From positions 62,001 to 126,000 of the forward strand of contig NW_027420701.1 in assembly GCF_009905375.1 (NCBI RefSeq): a stretch of 64,000 nt of DNA, read 5' to 3'. Of this stretch, positions 33,091 to 44,497 are shown one piece after another. This DNA is from Apium graveolens (lineage: Eukaryota; Streptophyta; Magnoliopsida; Apiales; Apiaceae). Numbering within the stretch: position 1 is the first letter of the stretch; each line of letters starts with the position of its first letter. The notes under the pieces were generated by a model. That model had not been told where the DNA came from, did no database searches, and was given only the letters and a program-made list of their open reading frames with translations. Both the position numbers and the translations under genes were made by a program.

Positions 33091-33860
33091 AAGAATGGGT
33101 ATTGAGAAGCAGAAGCTCTAATGCTAAAAGCTATAATGAGAGTCTGTGCAATAGACTTGAAAGAAATTGGAATGATCACTTAACACGGATTGAGTTTTCT
33201 TACGACAATAGATCATTTGTCATTATCGAGATGTCGCCTTATGAGATCCTTGAGGGAAGACAATGTCGATCTCCCTTATGTTAGGATGAAGTTGTAGAGC
33301 GCAAGATGCTCGGACCCGCAGTAGTCCAAAGGACCAAGGATATGATAGATCTAATCAGAGGACGGCTGGTAGTAGCCAAAGATGGACATGATAAGTATGT
33401 TGATTTGACACGAAAGGACAAAGAGTACGAAATAGGGGACCTAGTAATGTTATAGGTATCCCTTGGAAAGGATTGATGAGATTCGGAAAGAAAGGAAAGC
33501 TAAGTCCACCAATTGTTGGACCCTTGGATATATTAAGGAGTATTGGGAAGTTAGCATATGAGCTAGCCTTACCCCAGAATATGTAGCAAGTCATGGCGTG
33601 TTTCACGTATCAATGTTAAGAAAGTGTAATTCGGATGCTAGACAAATAGGGGCATATGAGCGCATAGACATGCAACCAGACGTAACCTATATGGAGCAAC
33701 CAGGAAGGGTATAGATTAAGAAGGAACGAGTGTTTAGGAGAAGGGTTATCAAACTAGTAAGAGTTTGATGGTAGAACCACAATGTGGGAAAATTGACTTG
33801 AGAGTTAGAAAGTGCAATGCTAAGAGAGTATCCCTATTTATTTTCAATTTGATTCCGGGA
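33091..33860 (+). pseudogene. Integrase C-terminal part of gypsy G
   Basis: NWNDHLTRIEFSYDN, MSPYEILEGRQCRSPLC, then DEVVERKMLGPAVVQ, IDLIRGRLVVAKDG and RKDKEYEIGDLVML match the end of gypsy integrase and its C-terminal domain. GKLAYELALPQNM and, near 33800, TWELESAMLREYPYLF follow. TAG and other stops interrupt throughout (for example after PLC at 33282 and after VML). A clear chromodomain is not seen. Confidence 0.85.
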
Positions 33861-33872
33861 CGGAATCCTTTT

Positions 33873-33884
33873 AAGGAGGGGAGA
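33873..33884 (+). other. Polypurine tract of gypsy G
   Basis: AAGGAGGGGAGA lies one base upstream of the 3' LTR. Confidence 0.85.
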
Positions 33885-33885
33885 C

Positions 33886-35955
33886 TGTAATAACCCCAAT
33901 TTTTGGAAAAAATTTGAAACCCTTATGAATAGTGTTTTTGCTGAATGAGAAAAATTTTCATGCGACGCTATGTAGGGGTTCTGTTATTGATCTTATGGGA
34001 TATTATTAGTACTCTATGTGGTATATAAGTGTATGTAAAGATCGTCAGAATCCAATTCCGAACACTTTGATTTTTCCCGGAAATCCACTAGATACGGAAA
34101 GAATTGAGAAAAAGGTAACAGGATAAAAAGGATTTAAATTAAAGGATTATAAGAGAGGATCATAGAAGGAATACAATATATTGAGAAAGGTTAAGGGAAC
34201 CTAAGTAATAAGATCCCGGGTATGATCCCTCAAACGATAAACGAGAACGAAAGTTAAGCGAACCGTATAACAGATCAGCGGTCATTAGGCAATCAATTAA
34301 AAGCTAATCAAAGGGATTAGTGGGGATGATGTCATCCAACCAATAGAAAGAGGACAAAGGAGGGGTGATGACATCACAAAGTGATGTAGGCATGACATGG
34401 GAAGGAAGGAGGTGTGGTTGAATGAGAACCACACAAATTCAAGGGCAACAAGGTAATTGACTAAATCAAACAAAACAAAAACCTAGCAACCAAGCAAAAC
34501 AAATCACAAAACACCAAATCCTCCATTTCTTCATGAAGCTCTCGGCTTCTTTCTTAAGAAATGGGAAGTCCAAGCTCCTCCACTTGCTATTTTACAAGGT
34601 AATTATCCTAGCTCCTCCTAGTTAAGTTACATACTTCCTATAAGTTTAAGCTTCTAAATCCAAGCCAATCTTTTTCTATAAATCATGAAAGAAGATGGTG
34701 AATAGTGTTTTTCAAGAACTAAAATTTGTGTTCTTGAAGTTTTGTTTAGATTAAGCTTGGATAAGGACTTTAAGGGTGATTCCAAGCCATTCTCTTGATT
34801 CTCCACTCTCCAAGGAAGGTATAAACTACAAACCCTAGCTTTAGTTTTGAGTAATTAGGATTGAATGTGTTTGATATAGCATATGTGAAGCATGATGCTT
34901 GATTGGTTGAAGTTTGGTTGAGTTTGGAGAGATTAGTTGGTTTTGTTGTATTGTTGGAGTTGTAAATCTTGGTAATTAGTTAAAGAACCTAAGTAAAGCT
35001 TTTAGTTCATGTGGGGAATAAGTATAAATGGTGAATGTGGATTTGTTGGGGCTGTTATGATGTGGTTTGGAGGGATGTTGGTTGTATGATTGATTTGGGG
35101 TTGAATTGTGGTTGGTTTTGAATGGTTTAAATATGGGAAATCGCGTAAACATAGCCGTCGTAACGTCCGATTTTCTTTAGACTGTTTATGTGCATAACAT
35201 TAGGACTCGTGAACCCCCTGCTAGATTATGACCATTGCCATGTCTAGATAGCTCATGTTACGAGCTTCGTTTTGATATGTAGTTCGTTCGATTCCGATGC
35301 ACGGTTTAGGAGAAACGACCGTTTCAAGTAACGGCGTTTCGCGAACGAAACTTTTCCCCTCGCCTTACTTTGAAACATAGGTTAAAGACCAAAAAGGGTT
35401 AATTAATGTATGAAACATTTATGGTAAGTGTGTTAGGCTATTGGTAAGACACTCGCGAAGGAATCGCTTTAAAACTCGTAAAGGTTAAATTATTAAAAAT
35501 GGTGGAGCCGAGGGTACCCGAGTGACTTAAGCGAATCAGTGAGCGCAAAACAAGCGTTAGAGTCTAAGTTAGTTAAAGTATAGATTTATAAGTGATTTTG
35601 GTTTAATTCCAACTTACTTGTTGCTTATAGGTTACCAGACTCGTCCCGAGCCATTCATAACCCCCAGTCGCTCAGGCAAGTTTTCTACCCGTTATACTGT
35701 TGTTGTGATGTATATATGTATGCATTATCTTGCAATAGATGCATGTTGGTTAATTAGCAAATGTTGCGATATATTGAAGCATGCTGATATGGTATATATA
35801 TGCATGCAGTTTCGTATTCTTGCCATATATATCTGTTGGTTCAGTTGATAATACCTATGCTAGATAATAGCGGTAATCTGCATATACCCTTAGTATAGGG
35901 ACCCAAAGGTGAAAACATTTTCTAAAACCGGGAGTCGAGGATCCCGAGTAGATTT

Positions 35956-35986
<31 letters not shown>

Positions 35987-38021
35987 GGTCATAGTTTTCA
36001 AAACTATTAATCGAATAAGGTTTATTCGATAACTTTATTTTATTAATGAATATTATCTTGAATATTCATTCGAGGACTTATGACTCCTTTATATTATTTA
36101 TTGAATATTACTTGGATATTCATTTGAGGATGTACGACTCCTTTATATTATTTATTGAATATTACTTGGATATTCATTTGAGGATGTATGACTCCTTTAT
36201 TTTATTTAATGAATATTAATTATAATATTCATTCGAGGTATTATGACTCCGCTTATTACTGATATATATTCTTTATTTCATTAAAGAATAAAGTGTTAAT
36301 AATCAAACTTATTTTCGATTATTCAAATAAAGATAATACTTTCATATAAGTATATCTTTGGTTATTTAATGTTTATTTCAAGTATAAGTTTTAATACTTC
36401 TACTTCAATTATTTTTATAAAGATTATTCTTTATGGGAATATTATTTAAATAATAATATTCAGATATTTTCTAATATATAGGGACTGATTTACTTCATTA
36501 AATCAGCTTTACTCCAAACACTCTTTAAAGTATTTTCGAGTCTTCAAAATGATTTTTAAAAGTCAGAGCGGATCCCAAAACTCATTTTTATATTTAAGAT
36601 CTTCTTTTTCAAAGGGGATTTAAATACTCGCTCAAAACCTGGGGAATCCGGCTCTGTGGTGTATTTTATATTCGCAACGAGTTTGCAGTTTTGGTAAATG
36701 AATTGATTACTTGCCCAATGTTCGGGAAGTAAGCCCATCTAATTGAGTCGGCATAAGCGACAGGCCGGGGTACGGTCTATGAAAGTGTAAGTGGCTGGGT
36801 GGCAGTCCATCAACGCGTGAGGGGCCGGGTAACGGTCTAGCGCGAGGTCCTAATGCGGCCAGGGTGATGACCGGTGAGGAATTCATCCATCTACAGTAGA
36901 AAAGGTTACTTATTGGTATATTTGCCTGATCAGCAAGATATCTGGTTTATGCCAAAATTCTTTTCCTTTCCAAAATTCATTGGATGTTTCAAACTCTGTT
37001 CATACTTTACATAACAGAGGTTCCAGGAAATGTTTAAGAGATATATATATGTGGATATATATATATCGGGACTAAATAAAGTATCTCGTAACTTTATTTC
37101 ATTCAATAATATTTCAAAGATTGAATCTATTCAAATCTTGTCTTGTAATCTCATCTATGTGATGAACTTTTGAAACTGATTATAACTTGAATGGTGGTAG
37201 TTCAAGTAGTATTGGGAAAGATATAAGTATATTGGGGTATTTGGTAACCTCATCTTTTAAACTTATATCTAATTAATAATTGTCTTATGAATGACAAAGA
37301 TTTTCAGAAAAACGTTGAGACAAGGTTAGATATATGAGATCACCTTACAACGATATTTTTTTTATACGGTTATACACTGGGACTTTGTGTATATTATGCA
37401 TGGAAGAGGACTTCCAATATTTTGAAAAGTATATATGTATATATACTGAATATTTTGCGACTTCATCGCATTAAGATATCAAACTTGGTTCATTTCTTTT
37501 GACCAAGACTTTCATGAGTATTATGAGTAGGCTCATATACTATTAATCATTATATATATTATTTTGGTGGGCTTGCTGCTCACCCTTGCTTTCTTCTTTC
37601 ATCACACAACAACAGATAGAAAAGATGAACAGAACCAAGCTCCCGATTCGCGAGCGATTAGGAGACGTTCCGCAGTTTTCTAGAAGCATTGATGCCGCCG
37701 TAGCTGAGGTAGGAACTACCAATAGGCTAGGCTTTCAACTTTTGATGTACCAGATTTATTTATATTTATGAATTGTAATAATGGCAAAGAAATGTAAATT
37801 TATTCAGAAAACCTTTTAAGGTGTATTGGCAGATAATTGTGGAATAAAATGTCTTGTGGTTATTTTTGGATGTTCATCTATGAGACTATAACGTGTGGTG
37901 TGTGTGTTTATTGTGGGGTCACAGTACAGAGTAGTTGAGTAATTATTAAGATTGGGTGTTATTAAGGGAAATGGAACTCGTGACGACCCGGATCCCCGAC
38001 CCCGGATCTGGGGGTGTTACA
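33886..38021 (+). repeat. 3' LTR of gypsy G (4136 bp)
   Basis: Same termini as the 5' LTR. Differences from it number about 26 substitutions plus a TA-repeat length change. It contains the same candidate intron (34819-35630), 54-bp repeats, GC-rich repeats and short ORF (from 37586). It is followed by the TATCT target duplicate. Confidence 0.95.
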
Positions 38022-38026
38022 TATCT
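38022..38026. other. Right target-site duplication of gypsy G (TATCT)
   Basis: Matches 24177-24181 exactly. Confidence 0.95.
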
Positions 38027-38751
38027 GATTTCATGACTGTTGGATTGAAAGCTAGAGAAGCAAGAGATAGAGCTGGATTAGGTTCTGAAGAAGCTAAGAT
38101 CAAAATAGGAGTTGAAGTAATTACCAGAGATCCATTCTTATTAACTAACTAACCTCTTGAGAAGTTACACAGAAACACCTTGACAAGGTTATATCTGTTC
38201 AAGTGGTACTGGATGCTCATGATAAGAGTAATGTCAAAGAAAATCTGATTCTATTTCTTGAATATTGAAGAACATACAGAATGTCAGAATCAGATGTGCT
38301 AAACAAATCTCTAAAAAAACTTCAATTCTTTCATTATCTTTTGGAGATAAAGTCTGAGATTACCAGAAGATGGTCAAATTTCATAATGAAGACCATAAGG
38401 GATAAAGCCACAATCTCTGGATCAAGGGTTGCAGAATTTATTCCAAATATAGTTGAAGATGATGGAAGTGAAATTCCAATGAAGAAGGATTCTGCTAAGC
38501 TAGAAGTTACTCTGAAAGAGAAATGTATGTGCTATATTAAAGACTCTTCTCATTCAAGAGTAATCAGACTTGGTGATGGATTGGAAATAAATCACATCTC
38601 AGCACTTAGGACTGTAATCTACCAGATTGGAAGTCAAGATGAAGAAATGAAGCAAGTCAAGGCTATATTAGCTCAAGTCCTGAGAAATGCAGAAGAGAAG
38701 CTGATATCAAACTTTGTCAAGAATCACTTTGGATTCAGATTGACTAAGTAA
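38027..38751 (+). pseudogene. ORF3 C-terminal part of element C
   Basis: It resumes the C ORF3 frame after G with DFMTVGLKAREARDRAGL, to a stop at 38150. A second stretch, 38281-38751, encodes 156 residues starting MSESDVLNK, with a basic/hydrophobic pattern (LEIKSEITRRW, RVAEFIPNIVEDDG, MCYIKDSSHSRVIRLGDG) and ending FGFRLTK. I do not recognise a known domain. It precedes the polypurine tract by 130 bp, as ORF3 does in element A. Confidence 0.6.
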
Positions 38752-38880
38752 AATTGGTAAAAGCTGCAAGGACTGTAAGTTGTAGTTAGTTGTTTAAATA
38801 AACTCTCATTTCATTTGTACTTAAATGTTTTTGACATCATCAAATCTATTAACTTGTATATTTTTCATAATTTACAAGTT

Positions 38881-38889
38881 GGGGGAAAT
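38881..38889 (+). other. Polypurine tract of element C
   Basis: GGGGGAAAT immediately precedes the TGTTAG of the 3' LTR. Confidence 0.8.
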
Positions 38890-39464
38890 TGTTAGATATA
38901 TTTGTGATGTCATGTCTAATCTGTTTTGTTTAGTTTCAGAATTTAATATCAGGACTTATCAGGACTTACTGGAAATCAGAACTTACCGAAGTCAGAACTT
39001 ATATCAGAACTTAAGGCCGTCAGGATTTATATCATGACTTAAGTGCGGGTACTTCAGATAAGGAATGCGGCTGATTTACAAGAGAGGATCTGGACTAAAA
39101 CAAAAGAAGATATGCATGAAGAGTTGGACATCTAGAAGACTTGAAGAAGCTAATATCTGATTGATGTATTTTAGGAGACGGAATTATATCCCATATCAAT
39201 TAGAAGATATCTTATAACTGTGTACAATATAAATACAGCTTAGGGTTTACACTATATGTGTTATCATTCAATAGAAAGATTATACATTGTAACCTAGCAG
39301 CTCTTAGTGATATTGTTCATCATTAAGAGAGTAGTATAACCTACTTTGTAACAGAGCTTATTATATTGAATAAACTTGATTATTGGTACATACTTGTGTT
39401 CTAAATCGATTTGATTGTATAAACACTATATTCAACCCTTTCTATAGTGTTGTGTGACCTAACA
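38890..39464 (+). repeat. 3' LTR of element C (575 bp)
   Basis: Same ends as the 5' LTR, here with intact CTAACA. The U3 ATCAGRACTT array is at 38947-39045 and TATAAATA at 39228-39235. Roughly 7-8 % diverged from the 5' LTR by eye. Confidence 0.94.
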
Positions 39465-39469
39465 AGATG
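39465..39469. other. Right target-site duplication of element C (AGATG)
   Basis: Matches 13176-13180. Confidence 0.93.
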
Positions 39470-40263
39470 TGTGGTGTGAGGAGTAGTGAGACTACTTTAA
39501 AAGAATAGAGAGATTAAGTTTAATTTGCTATATGTTTGCAGATGCTCATAGTACTCAAGGAACAGTTGCTGAACAGCAGTCTATTGCATCTCAGGAACAC
39601 TCTGAAGTATCAAAGGCGATTAATCTCCCTGCAAGTCTAAATACTGATACTTTCTTGCAGTCCATACATTCTTTTATTTCACCACATGAGATAATCCATG
39701 TGGTTGCTGAATATATAGTAGCACAATAGTCCATTCGTAAAGATTCATCCATTTCAGATTCACCACAGCATGTTACAGGAACTGAAGTTTTGGAAGATAT
39801 TGAAGCTCCAATCCATTTATCTACAATACTAGAAACTGTGGAAATAACTGCTGAAGGTGTTGAAGCTTTTGAAGCTACTGGATGACTTTCTCATTTTATT
39901 CTGCATACTGAAGCTGAAGATGAAATTTAAAAGATAATGCAAGATCTAGCTGCTATTGAAGAATCTAATGATGGTAAAGAAACTCATATATCTACTGATA
40001 TGTTAGATCTTGAGAATGATCTTTTCTTTCCTGAAGATATGCCTATGCATGTTCGACAACAGAAAATGACAGAGTTAGATGCTAAGAAGAAGCAGGATTA
40101 TTATGATAATCTCTGGAATTCTTATTGGAAAGATTCTACTTATCCTATTTCTAGCACACGTGTAGTTGAACATCTGGAAACAATAGAACAGAAGATTACA
40201 ATTCCTGATGTGCTAAATCATCTGAAGGCATCACCTCTCCAATATAATAGGATTCGTAGTTAG
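39470..40263 (+). pseudogene. Acidic ORF of element B, unknown function
   Basis: One frame from the ATG at 39532 to 40263 is interrupted by TAG 39727, TGA near 39883 and TAA near 39928. The last 108 codons (from 39937) are open: MQDLAAIEESNDGKE, acidic DLENDLFFPEDMP, then KKKQDYYDNLWNSYWKD. It is rich in Glu/Asp with a small C-terminal aromatic block. An acceptor-like TTTGCAG precedes ATGCTC at 39541. It sits where B's post-pol ORF would be. No known family recognised. Confidence 0.45.
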
Positions 40264-40959
40264 AAACAACAATGGTGTGATGTAGTGTACATGTGCTTCA
40301 CCTTTCTCCTCCTACCTGTTATTTCTCCCCCTTAGTTGAGGAATCCTCCAAACTATTATCTAAGCTTTTATCTCCCCTTTAGAGAAGAAATGCATATTGT
40401 TGTCTGAAGGAGTTCTCATATTTTACTTGGTAGGAAAATAAATAACAAGTCATAGTCTGATCAACCATGTCCCTTTAAATTCTGTAAAAATGGCTTCACT
40501 GTTAATCATTATGTTAACCAACCTTCCCAACATCCTTATGCCTCCCAACTGTTATATCACAATTGTTAGGCCCAACTATTTGAATCCAATATGTATACTT
40601 TAGGTCCCCAAGTATCAAGAACCATATTTAGGTTCCAGTCATAAACAAATTAGGTGAAGTATCAAGTTGGGTCCCTAGTTAGGTCCCTAATTATCAAGAA
40701 CCAAATTTATGAATAAGAAATGGGATATGGTGTTTCTCTTTCTTCCTCACCGTTAGTGTGCGATTTTGTTTTATATACCTCACAAGTGTTTCACTCTTCT
40801 CTCCACTCGTATGTCTCATTCTCATAAATGTATCACTCCTCTCATAGCTCCAAAATCCAGTTATACCTGCAAGGAAATCACCTTACCATCCTTAAGGAGG
40901 TCACAGGTGGTGCAATGGGAGTTCATAAATCTCCATCCTTGTTAGACTAGTCAGATGAA
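40264..40959. other. Unassigned segment right of B ORF
   Basis: About 700 bp with no supported gene. A 44-codon ORF (40811-40945, + strand, MSHSHKCITP) is preceded by TTATATA near 40771 and a CT-rich leader, but nothing else supports it. On the minus strand, purine runs at 40326-40336 (AAGGGGGAGAAA when read in reverse) and 40373-40382 look like polypurine tracts. Confidence 0.3.
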
Positions 40960-41637
40960 TCCGAGTCATAATTTACAAGTTTCTAGTTTCCCTTTGAGGG
41001 TTCCAGATTTGAACTCTGGAAGGTAAACAATGATCCAAAGAATTTAGCATAAAGATCAAAGTTTACTTCTAATATATGTGAAGACATTTTCTTATGACTC
41101 ATCAGGTAAATCTGAATCATTTTCAACAAGTTGCCGATATGCGCCTATGTCAGATCCACTATTGGCAGATGCATCCAGGGGATTTAAGCTTGGGGAGGTA
41201 GACACTGACCACTGACATATGGCTATTGGATCAGTATCCTCTCATAACACCTATAAAGGCAATTGGTCCATTAAAGAACCTTGAACAATCGAATCTGACC
41301 TAAAAATGGTCGAAACTCTTGTTCCATCAACTCTCTCTTTGTGTGTGTAATATCTCCTTGTGCATCAAGAATTGTTTATGGTTGAGGTAGTGACACTCTA
41401 TCGGGTACCCTGACCAACAGGAGAATTTCAATAGACGCACCCTGTTGAGAGGATGAATCTAGTAACTAATTTTGTGCCTTTTCAGCCATTACATCTTTTT
41501 GAGAAGATGTATGGGGGCTAGCAGTTGCCTCATTTTTAATACTACTCAACTTTGTAGAAGACAGAGCAGCCGAGTTGACTTCAGAACCTTCCTTATGTGG
41601 TGCACTTTGGCACTTTCTCACTCACGCTCATTCATAC
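40960..41637 (-). pseudogene. Minus-strand remnant of a copia ORF3
   Basis: Read in reverse, this encodes A-like ORF3 sequence: HTSSQKDVMAEKAQN (compare SSQKDVTIEN in element A near 4820), LDSSSQQGASIE, DAQGDITHT and a 34-codon open stretch containing NPLDASANSGSDIG. Two in-frame stops and shifts are present. Element A's ORF3 has the same order SSQKDV, then RKKKAKTL..TQGTHT. It is a fragment of a third copia element in opposite orientation, cut on the right by element D. Confidence 0.5.
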
Positions 41638-42197
41638 TGTTAGATATATTTGTGATGTCATGTCTAATCTGTTGTGTTTAGTTTCATAACTTAATATCAG
41701 GACTTACTGGAAATCAGAACTTACTGAAGTCAGAACTTATATCAGAACTTAAGGTCGTCAGGATTTATATCAGGACTTAAGTGCAGATATTCAGATAAGG
41801 AAAGCAGCTGATTTACAGGAAATGATCGTGACTAAAACAATAAAAGATATGCATGAAGAGTTAGAAGAATAGAAGACTTGTAGAAGATAATATCTGATTG
41901 ATATATTTTAGGAGACAAAATTATATTCCATATCAATTAGAAGATATCTTGTAACTGTGTACTATATAAACACAGCTTAGGGTTTATACTATATGTGTTA
42001 TCATTCACGAGAAAGATTATACATTGTAACCTAGCAGCTCTTAGTGATATTGTTCATCACTGAGAGAGAACAACTGTTCTATTGTAACAGAGTTTATTGA
42101 ATATACTTGATTACTGTTACATACTTGTGTTGATAAATCAATTTGATTGTATAAACACTATATTCAACCCCCTTCTATATTGTTGTGTGACCTAACA
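41638..42197 (+). repeat. 5' LTR of element D, truncated copy (duplication copy 1)
   Basis: 560 bp, TGTTAGATATA...CTAACA, same family as C. TATATAAA lies at 41963-41970. The flanking left 5 bp are CATAC. Confidence 0.93.
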
Positions 42198-42199
42198 AG

Positions 42200-42211
42200 T
42201 GGTATCAGAGC
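42200..42211 (+). other. Primer-binding site, truncated D copy
   Basis: TGGTATCAGAGC, two bases after the LTR. Confidence 0.92.
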
Positions 42212-42262
42212 TTCTCTGTTGATATACAAACAGTGAGATCCAGTCTACAATCATGTCTAAAC

Positions 42263-43005
42263 ATGTCTGAAGAAACACAAACTCCAACTAAGCCCACCAA
42301 AACTCAAGATACTCAAAATAATCAAACCCACAGTCGATATGAAACCATTAGGGTTCCCATAATGAGAGCATCTGAGTATCCTATATGGAAGGTAAAGATA
42401 GCTATGTTTCTGGAAGCCACAGATCCAGAATACCTTGATAGAATTAATGATGGACCATATAAGCCTACCAAGCTTTCTGTTGCAGTTGCTGATCAACCAT
42501 CAAAGATGATACCAAAGGAGAAAGGTGATTACACAGCTGAAGATATCTCATCTATTGCCAAGGATGCAAGGGTAAGGCATCTCCTGCATAGTGCAATTGA
42601 CAATGTCATGTCAAACAGGGTAATTGGATACAAGACTGCAAAGGAGATATGGGATGCTTTGGAGACAAGATGTCAGGGAACTGATGCAATAAATAAGAAC
42701 ATGAAGACAACACTCACACAAGAGTATGAGCACTTTGACTCAAAAGCTGATGAGTCATTAACTGATTTATATGACAGGTTTTCCAAACTCTTGAATGATC
42801 TGTCACTGGTGGACAAGGAATATGATCTTGAAGATTCAAATCTAAAATTCCTTTTAACTCTTCCTAAAAATTGAGATTTGAAGTCTACTACCATAAGAGA
42901 TAACTATGACCTTACTGAAACTACTATTGATGAAATTCATGGTATGCTCAAGACTCACGAACTTGAGATGGATCAAAGGAGCAAAAGGCATGAAAGAAAG
43001 TCAAA
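42263..43005 (+). pseudogene. Gag fragment of element D fused to gypsy sequence
   Basis: Gag starts MSEETQTPTKP as in C, with a TGA at 42872 where C has Trp. It runs in frame to RKSN near 43005 and then passes straight into gypsy-G interior sequence. The join is the tandem-duplication breakpoint. The full-length counterpart is at 53671. Confidence 0.93.
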
Positions 43006-44497
43006 TGACATTGACTGTAAGGAAAATTTTACTATCAGGGAAGGCCAAAGAGGTGGCCGACACTTTAAAGGTAAGTGGATAATTATAGGCGCGTGTGCCA
43101 AAAGAATACAGTGATGATGGTTAAAAATGTGAAGGTTGAATTATGGTTTGGAAGATTGACATTTCTTCTGATGACTGTGCAATACCCAACCGTAATAGTA
43201 GTTGGTAAAGGTTTAATTCGTGTAATCGCCATGAACGGGCTATCTATCTTAGAAGGTCCTATCTTGAGATAAGCCAGAACCATGTTTCAAAAAGGACTAG
43301 ATGAACCCTTGAGTTAATTCTTCTATTTAGGGCGTATGATTAAGAATGGTATTAACCTGCTATCGTTGCTTTGATTGAAACTCTTCTGCACTTTTATCTG
43401 CTTCATGTCATGTATGTATGTCAGGATCAGGAGTGTTCTTCATGAATCAGGAATGGTGATTATGTTACCTCCTTAGAAGGATTTGATACGAGATGTATGG
43501 ACTCCGTATGGTTAGCTATTAAGACTTCATGGAAAATGAATGACTACAGTAGGTCAGTGGTGGACCATAGTAAGGCAGCAATGATTCTGCGAGTAATGAG
43601 CTGATTACAACCGTGAGAGTTGTATTGGAATGGGTGTTGAGATTGAGTACCACTAATCGGGTCGTGGTAGTGTATAAGTTATCATTGATAGACTAATTAA
43701 GTAGAGTATCTACCTAGTGAATTATTATTCTTTCTTATCAATAGAGAGTCGTATTATTATACGAGGAAGGTTGCGGTGCAAGCATAGAATTCTAGTAACG
43801 ATGATGTATAGAATGAGATCCCAGATTCGATTTTTGATGTCGAGGGAGTTTCAAAGGTGATTGTGTATAAGCTCGAGGAAGAGCATGGGTCCATAGAATG
43901 ATGGACGGATTAGCAAAAATTATTTAAGCATGCAAAATGCGATACGATAATACTTGATGTTGATATAAATACATATGTTTTGTTCTCCTATGACAAACCT
44001 CTATAGTTCAGAGGTAGGTTCCAAGCCAGATATTTTGTGGCAGTATATTTTTTTCATATATACAATTCTCTTCAATTCGTTCTTTTCTCTTCTTTTCATT
44101 TCATGTAAGCTGAGAAGAACAACCCTTCCAGAAAGGGGAGGTATTGCCGAATGACTATCTATCTGTGTGATAGAAGCCTATTAGGATACCATCTATTGTT
44201 TAATTGCTTGTCAAGTACTAAAGGCTGGCCACCTTCTGTACTAACTATGCGATATAACAAGTGTTCATGATCATAGTGATCTCTCAATAAATTCTTTTAC
44301 TTCTATATGAAGGATTAAGCTTTCGAAAATAGAAACAGCTGAAAAAGGAGTAATAAAGTTGAGGTAGTATTCGGAATGGAAACACATTCGTGATACTAAG
44401 GTTGGCATGGTTATTAAAAGGTTATAGAACGCTAACGAGCAAAAGTATAACCAGTATAATATTAGGAATGGAAGGTAGTAGCGATTACGAACTCGAA
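43006..44497 (+). other. Duplicate of unassigned G interior
   Basis: Same as 31599-33090. No gene recognised. Confidence 0.5.

Larger units (their letters stand above)
24182..38021 (+). mobile_element. Ty3/gypsy element G with 4.1-kb LTRs and a rearranged interior
   Basis: A 13.84-kb element bounded by two 4.13-kb LTRs (TGTAATAACCCC...GGTGTTACA) and a perfect TATCT target duplication. It has an initiator-Met primer site and a polypurine tract. RNase H and integrase remnants (VADALSKKERLK, YEILEGRQCRSP, KDKEYEIGDLVML) resemble the Tekay/Del group of plant chromoviruses. No intact ORF exists and the domains are out of order. Few LTR differences (about 26 substitutions counted by eye) mean a recent insertion, so it probably moved using proteins from another element. 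Confidence 0.95.
13181..39464 (+). mobile_element. Copia element C, complete but broken, with gypsy G nested inside
   Basis: Both LTRs (13181-13756 and 38890-39464), the primer-binding site, gag, pol, ORF3 and polypurine tract are present in the correct order, with a perfect 5-bp target duplication. A 13.84-kb gypsy element interrupts ORF3. The two LTRs differ at roughly 40-45 positions of 575, so the insertion is old relative to the nested gypsy. C and D belong to one family, judging by LTR, gag and pol similarity. Confidence 0.95.
9448..41637 (+). mobile_element. Copia element B, outer host element, interrupted by C (and G)
   Basis: B is a copia-derived segment that receives A at its left edge and C at 13181-39464. 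It is visible as 9448-13180 and 39470 onward; the two pieces were contiguous, as shown by C's AGATG target duplication. It contains RT-RNase H remnants, a small gene-like unit and, beyond C, an acidic ORF. B's own LTRs are not recognised. The right limit is uncertain, because 40960-41637 holds a minus-strand remnant of another element. Confidence 0.6.
31599..43005 (+). repeat. Tandem duplication, copy 1 (11,407 bp)
   Basis: It is repeated head-to-tail at 43006-54413 with about 13 substitutions and three short indels counted by eye (about 0.1 %). It spans G's 3' half, G's 3' LTR, C's 3' end and LTR, the B segment, the minus-strand remnant and D's 5' LTR and gag start. The offset is 11,407 before and 11,408 after a small indel. 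Confidence 0.95.

Noticed and set aside
40811..40945. 44-codon ORF after a TATA-like box (MSHSHKCITP...)
   Set aside because: The layout resembles the internal promoter units, but the ORF is very short, followed by stops and unrecognised. Kept only as a note.
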